A stretch of DNA of 10,416 nucleotides from CAYJBP01 sp964372025 (GTDB taxonomy: Bacteria > Bacillota > Dehalobacteriia > UBA4068), in the NCBI GenBank assembly GCA_964372025.1, contig CAYJPF010000095.1, positions 1-10,416 of the forward strand, read 5' to 3'. The notes beneath the pieces were generated by a model, which saw only the letters and a list, made by a program, of their open reading frames with translations, was not told the DNA's origin and did no database searches. The translations under genes and the position numbers were made by a program. The first letter of the stretch is position 1, and each line of letters starts with the position of its first letter. Shown here one piece after another: positions 6,922 to 10,416 of the stretch.

Positions 6922-7000
6922 AGGGAGCGATGCCCCCGTCGCTCCGTTTTCTAACCACAAGTTATAAAACGGAGCGTTGGGGGCATTGCTATTTTCCCCT
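6922..7000 (+). promoter_or_regulatory. Large intercistronic stem-loop between dctP and dctQ
   Basis: The upper helix pairs CGCTCCGTTTT (6940-6950) with AAAACGGAGCG (6966-6976), 11 perfect pairs around a 15-base loop. A 2x2 internal loop follows. The lower helix pairs AGCGATGCCCCC (6926-6937) with GGGGGCATTGCT (6979-6990), 12 pairs with one G-U. AGGG (6922-6925) can further pair with CCCT (6997-7000) across a bulge. An alternative hairpin inside the 5' arm pairs GGAGCGA (6924-6930) with TCGCTCC (6939-6945) and excludes the long fold. The 3' flank TATTTT is a poor U-tract, so this is more likely an mRNA-stabilising or partial-termination element than a full terminator. It would favour binding protein over membrane subunits. 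Confidence 0.8.
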
Positions 7001-7030
7001 AAATTTAAGATCCGGAAGGAATGGTAAACC

Positions 7031-7564
7031 ATGAAGTATATCCGCACAGCCTATCGTTTTATCGGTGATATCTATAATAAAATAGAAGAAAAAATTATGG
7101 TCTATAGCCTATTATTCACCGTGGTCTTAATTTTTTATCAAATTGTGATGCGCCATGTTTTTAATAATTCCTCTTTTTGGAGCGAAGAGCTGGCTCGCTA
7201 TATTTTTATGTGGCAAATTTGGATTGGCGCCTCTACCGGCATGCGTGATGATAAGCATATTAAAATCGAGCTATTAACCTCTTTACTTAAAGAAAAAGGC
7301 AAAATTTTTATGGCTTTACTGAGCAATATTTTGCTATTTGCCTTTTGTGTATTTTTGGTAATTAAAGGCTTTGAATATATCTCTTTTGTGGCCGGCCTTA
7401 ATATGGAAACCCCGGCTTTACGTATACCCTTTGCTATTGTTTATTCCTGCTTACCGGTAAGTTCGGTGGCGATGGGCTTGCGTTTAATCGGTACTATGAT
7501 TAATCAAATGCTAAGCCTAGCCGGCAAACCAACCAAAGAGCAACCAAGCGGAGGTGAGGCATAG
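7031..7564 (+). CDS. dctQ: TRAP transporter small membrane subunit (DctQ family)
   Basis: This 177-residue inner-membrane protein has four predicted transmembrane segments (about 22-40, 55-70, 92-115 and 132-158). Between the first two lies the family signature SSFWSEELARYIFMWQIWIGA followed by STGMRDDKHIKIELL, the conserved W-E-x-x-R and R-x-x-x-H pattern of DctQ. It scaffolds the DctM transport subunit and docks the DctP binding protein. The ribosome site is GGAAGGA (7014-7020), 10-11 bases from the ATG and slightly distant, compatible with lower translation than dctP. It overlaps the next gene by one base, indicating coupled translation with dctM. Confidence 0.93.
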   Translation: MKYIRTAYRFIGDIYNKIEEKIMVYSLLFTVVLIFYQIVMRHVFNNSSFWSEELARYIFMWQIWIGASTGMRDDKHIKIELLTSLLKEKGKIFMALLSNILLFAFCVFLVIKGFEYISFVAGLNMETPALRIPFAIVYSCLPVSSVAMGLRLIGTMINQMLSLAGKPTKEQPSGGEA

Positions 7565-8958
7565 TGGGTACTTTATTATTGTTTGCCAGCTTTATTATAA
7601 TTATTTTAATTGGTGTGCCGATTGGCTATGCTATCGGCATGGCTACCTTAATTGCTATGTTCTTTGCTTCCGAATTGCCCTTGCTAACTATTATTCAGCA
7701 ATCGGTAAGCGGGGTCGATTCTTTTAGCTTAATGGCTATTCCCTTTTTTATGCTGGCCGGTAATTTAATGAGCAGCGGTGGCGTAGCTAAAAGGATAATC
7801 AATTTTTGTAATCATCTGGTGGGCGCGGTTACCGGCGGTTTATCTTTGGTTACTACCGCCGCATGTATGTTTTTTGCGGCGATATCCGGCTCGGCCGTGG
7901 CTACCACCTCGGGTATTGGCGCTTTTATGGTGCCGGAAATGGAAAAAGAAGGCTATGACCGTGGCTTTGCTGCCTCGATTGCTGCTGCTGCCGGTTCGAT
8001 TGGGGTTATTATTCCGCCCAGTATCCCCTTTGTTATCTATGCCGTAACCGTTAATGCCTCTACCCGCGATTTATTCTTAGGCGGTATTATCCCCGGGGTT
8101 TTGATGGGCGTTGCCTTGATGATTGCCTGCTATATTATCAGCAAGCGTCATAATTATCGTGGTTCGGGCAAGGGCATTACTTTTAGCGAAATGGCCAAAA
8201 TTTTTAAAGAGCTGCGTCGCAATAAAGAAAATAGAATTACCTTTGCTAAGGCTTGGTCGCAATCCTGGCAAGAGGCTAAAATGAAGCAGCGCTTTAAAGA
8301 TTTAGGCAAAGCTTTTATCGATGCTTTTTGGGCAATTTTGATGCCGGTAATTATTTTAGGCGGTATTTATTCCGGTATTTTTACCGCTACCGAATCGGCG
8401 GTAATTGCGGTGGTATATTGTATTTTAATCAGCACCCTGATTTATCGCGAAATGAAGTGGAAAGACCTATACAAGGCCCTTTATGATACAATTGTGGTCA
8501 ATGGTATTACCACTTTTATGGTTGGTCTTTCGATGGCCTTTGCTACTTATCTAAACTTAATGCAAGTACCGGCCGGCTTGGCCGAGTTTTTGCTGGGCAT
8601 TACCGATAATAAGATTTTATTATTCTTAATTCTAAATCTTTTCTTACTATTGATGGGCACTTTAATTGATAATATTCCGGCTACAATTATTCTTTCGCCG
8701 ATTTTATTACCGGTGGTAGAGCAATTTGGCATGTCGCCGATTACTTTTGGGGTAATGCTAACTATGAATTTAGCCATTGGTTTTTGCACCCCACCTTATG
8801 GCATCAACCTTTTTGTGGCGCAAGCCATTGCCGGGGTTAAGATGAGCGATATGATGCGCTCGATGAAAATCTTTATTTTTGCTTTAATTGTGGTCTTATT
8901 ATTAACTACCTTTTTTGATCCGCTTACCATGGGCTTGGTTAACTTGCTTAGCGATTAA
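7564..8958 (+). CDS. dctM: TRAP transporter large permease subunit (DctM family)
   Basis: This 464-residue polytopic membrane protein forms the ion-coupled transport pathway of the TRAP system. Visible family landmarks are GVPIGYAIGMATL (17-29), AIPFFMLAGNLMSSGGVAKRI (58-78), FAAISGSAVATTSGIG (104-119), GSIGVIIPPSIPFVIYA (144-160), PVIILGGIYSGIFTATESA (261-279) and, near the end, GTLIDNIPATIILSPILLPV and FCTPPYGINLFVAQ. It starts with GTG at 7564, 7 bases after GGAGGTG (7550-7556), in the junction TAGTG shared with the dctQ stop. Typical DctM proteins are about 425-430 residues; the excess lies in an enlarged charged loop at about 195-250. Substrate is a carboxylate by family and context. Confidence 0.95.
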   Translation: MGTLLLFASFIIIILIGVPIGYAIGMATLIAMFFASELPLLTIIQQSVSGVDSFSLMAIPFFMLAGNLMSSGGVAKRIINFCNHLVGAVTGGLSLVTTAACMFFAAISGSAVATTSGIGAFMVPEMEKEGYDRGFAASIAAAAGSIGVIIPPSIPFVIYAVTVNASTRDLFLGGIIPGVLMGVALMIACYIISKRHNYRGSGKGITFSEMAKIFKELRRNKENRITFAKAWSQSWQEAKMKQRFKDLGKAFIDAFWAILMPVIILGGIYSGIFTATESAVIAVVYCILISTLIYREMKWKDLYKALYDTIVVNGITTFMVGLSMAFATYLNLMQVPAGLAEFLLGITDNKILLFLILNLFLLLMGTLIDNIPATIILSPILLPVVEQFGMSPITFGVMLTMNLAIGFCTPPYGINLFVAQAIAGVKMSDMMRSMKIFIFALIVVLLLTTFFDPLTMGLVNLLSD

Positions 8959-8971
8959 AGGGGGCTAGCCG

Positions 8972-10288
8972 ATGACAAAAACGCTTAATTTGCCAATTCT
9001 AAATGCCGCGGATTTACTGGAAGGCAAGGCGCAGTTTGCCTTGCCCAAAATGGTACCGATTAGGCAAAAATTTGATCGCCCCCAGCTTAATGATATTGAG
9101 CAAGCCGTAAAAGATAGTTGTAATCAGCAAAATTTGGCGGCCAAGATTAAGCCGGGCATGGATATAGCCTTGGCCGTGGGCAGCCGTGGCATTAGTGGTC
9201 AGCTGGCTGTTATTAAGGCTTTAATCGCTTATTTACAAGCCCTGGGGGCAAGGCCGGCTATTATCCCGGCTATGGGCAGCCATGGCGGGCCCAGTGCCCG
9301 GGGGCAGAAGGAACTTTTAGCCGGTTATGGTATTAGCGAACAAAGCCTAGGCATCAAGATTATATCTTCTTTGGATGTAAAGCCCATTGCTAAAACCGCG
9401 CAAGGCCTAGATGCTTATTTTTCAACGGATGCTTTGGCTTTTGACGGGGTAATTGTGATTAATCGAATTAAGCCCCATACCGATTTTACGGCAGCTATCG
9501 AAAGCGGTTTAACTAAGATGTGTGCAGTTGGTTTAGGCAAACATCGTGGGGCCTCTTATATTCATGATTTAGGCTTTGCAGCCTTAGGCGATACAATTAG
9601 ACAAGTGGGCGAAGTGCTGCTTACTAAGGCTAATATTTTAGGTGGTTTGGCTATTATCGAAAATGCCTATAAAGAGGTTGCTTTGGTGGAGTATGTGCCT
9701 TGTGCCCAAATTTTGCAGCGCGAGGTAGAATTATTAAATTATGCGCGCAAGCTAATGCCCAGCCTGCCTTTTAGCAAAGTTGATTTTTTATTGGTGCAGC
9801 GTATTGGCAAGGATATTTCCGGGGCGATGTTCGATCCTAATATCACCGGCCGCCGCAAAATTTGGGGTGTAGCCGATTTGGCTAAGCCCCGGATTGCAAC
9901 AATGGCAACTTTAGAATTAACGGCCGCCACCCATGGCAATGCGGCCGGCTTAGCGGTAGCCGATTTTTGCTCTACCCGCTTGCTGCAAGGCATGGATTTT
10001 GCGGCTACCTATAGCAGTTTAATTACTTGCGGCATACCCCAGCATGCGCATATCCCGATCTTTTTTGAGCGTGATGATGATATTATTCGGGCGGCGGCTA
10101 AAAGCGTTTCGGCGGCTTATCCCGAGCAAGTAAGCATGGCCTGGATTTTAGATACGGCTCATATTGACAAATTATGGGTATCGACAAATATGCTGGACAA
10201 GCTTGATCAAGGCCGTAGCGAGCCGGCCGGCGAGGCTATTGATTGGCCATTTAATGAGCATGGTTTACTAGCTTGGACTGATTTTTAG
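8972..10288 (+). CDS. LarA-like (DUF2088) nickel-dependent hydroxyacid racemase/epimerase family protein
   Basis: This 438-residue cytosolic protein is related to lactate racemase LarA. The N-terminal lobe has IALAVGSRGIS (65-75, Arg72) and AMGSHGGPSARGQKELL (100-116, His104) where LarA has its substrate arginines and the G-T-H-R-P catalytic histidine. The centre reads INRIKPHTDF (163-172, His169) and SGLTKMCAVGLGKHRG (178-193), then Tyr-Ile-His198. Lys182 and His198 are 16 residues apart, as are LarA Lys184 (bound to the nickel-pincer cofactor) and His200 (nickel ligand); I align these from memory. The C-terminal lobe has GKDISGAMFDPNITGR. It lacks the exact GTHRP motif, so it belongs to a divergent subgroup whose substrate is not settled. 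It starts 13 bases after dctM behind AGGGGG. Cofactor genes larB, larC and larE are not in the window. Confidence 0.82.
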   Translation: MTKTLNLPILNAADLLEGKAQFALPKMVPIRQKFDRPQLNDIEQAVKDSCNQQNLAAKIKPGMDIALAVGSRGISGQLAVIKALIAYLQALGARPAIIPAMGSHGGPSARGQKELLAGYGISEQSLGIKIISSLDVKPIAKTAQGLDAYFSTDALAFDGVIVINRIKPHTDFTAAIESGLTKMCAVGLGKHRGASYIHDLGFAALGDTIRQVGEVLLTKANILGGLAIIENAYKEVALVEYVPCAQILQREVELLNYARKLMPSLPFSKVDFLLVQRIGKDISGAMFDPNITGRRKIWGVADLAKPRIATMATLELTAATHGNAAGLAVADFCSTRLLQGMDFAATYSSLITCGIPQHAHIPIFFERDDDIIRAAAKSVSAAYPEQVSMAWILDTAHIDKLWVSTNMLDKLDQGRSEPAGEAIDWPFNEHGLLAWTDF

Positions 10289-10416
10289 GTATAATTGCCA
10301 AAAAGAGGCTAACAATCGAAGATAAGCCAAGATATCAAAAGCAACTAGCGAGTAAGGAAACTTACTAAACTGTAAAATGTAGCTGGAGCGGTATTTTGTA
10401 TTTTCCAGGTGGGCGG
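10289..10416. other. Unassigned 3' flank with small hairpins
   Basis: No convincing reading frame or ribosome site is seen. A perfect 6-bp hairpin AGTAAG-GAAA-CTTACT (10351-10366) has a GNRA-type loop. A second hairpin pairs CTGGA (10383-10387) with TCCAG (10404-10408). GGCT/AGCC near 10307-10328 is weak. None is followed by a T-run, so no terminator for the seven-gene run is visible here. It could be a leader or structured RNA of whatever follows; I match it to no known riboswitch class. Confidence 0.35.

Noticed and set aside
7021..7068. Short frame starting at an ATG right after GGAAGGA, upstream of and overlapping dctQ
   Set aside because: It runs only 15 codons before a stop. The ATG lies immediately after the ribosome site, too close for use. 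A leader-peptide role is possible but unsupported.
2108..10288. Assigning the cassette firmly to lactate, or to sulfolactate or isethionate
   Set aside because: Family membership gives a 2-hydroxyacid or carboxylate but no residue I can see fixes the substrate; no sulfonate-lyase or dedicated lactate permease is present.
1..10416. CRISPR array, insertion sequence, prophage or toxin-antitoxin genes
   Set aside because: No spaced direct-repeat array, transposase, integrase, terminal inverted repeats or small paired toxin-like frames are seen. The region looks like ordinary metabolic chromosome.

Overview
This window reads as part of an anaerobic Bacillota (Clostridia/Negativicutes-like) chromosome. 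The clues are a GerMN-domain lipoprotein of the spore-germination type, strong AGGAGG ribosome sites, an AT-leaning genome with heavy TTA leucine use, and a flavin/ferredoxin-dependent hydroxyacid dehydrogenase module like those of acetogens and lactate fermenters. The assignment to a group is inference; no rRNA or phylogenetic marker is present.

Layout. At the left edge is a tRNA-Thr(CGU) on the minus strand, cut just before the terminal A of its encoded CCA. Next comes a plus-strand GerMN lipoprotein (291-1010). It converges on a minus-strand LysR regulator (1068-1967), with a shared bidirectional terminator between them. A 140-bp divergent control region (1968-2107) holds a good lysR promoter, a repeated ATGTTACAAT element and a dyad overlapping the lysR -35. 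To its right, seven genes all run on the plus strand to the end of the window: a GlcD-type FAD 2-hydroxyacid dehydrogenase, etfB, etfA with an N-terminal two-cluster ferredoxin domain, a TRAP transporter (dctP, dctQ, dctM) and a LarA-like racemase/epimerase-family protein. The last 128 bases hold no recognised gene.

How the genes fit together (inference). The TRAP system imports an organic (hydroxy)acid and the LarA-like protein interconverts its stereoisomers. The FAD dehydrogenase oxidises it to the 2-oxoacid and passes electrons to the EtfAB pair. The ferredoxin domain on EtfA points to ferredoxin-coupled, NAD+-reducing electron confurcation, as in the Acetobacterium woodii Ldh-EtfAB complex. 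Compared with the A. woodii lactate operon as I remember it (EtfB, EtfA, LDH, permease, racemase), the gene order is rearranged and a TRAP carrier replaces the lactate permease, so the substrate may not be lactate. The LysR protein is the obvious candidate sensor.

The most striking non-coding element is a long, nearly perfect stem-loop between dctP and dctQ, with a mutually exclusive shorter hairpin inside it. It is likely to set the ratio of binding protein to membrane subunits.
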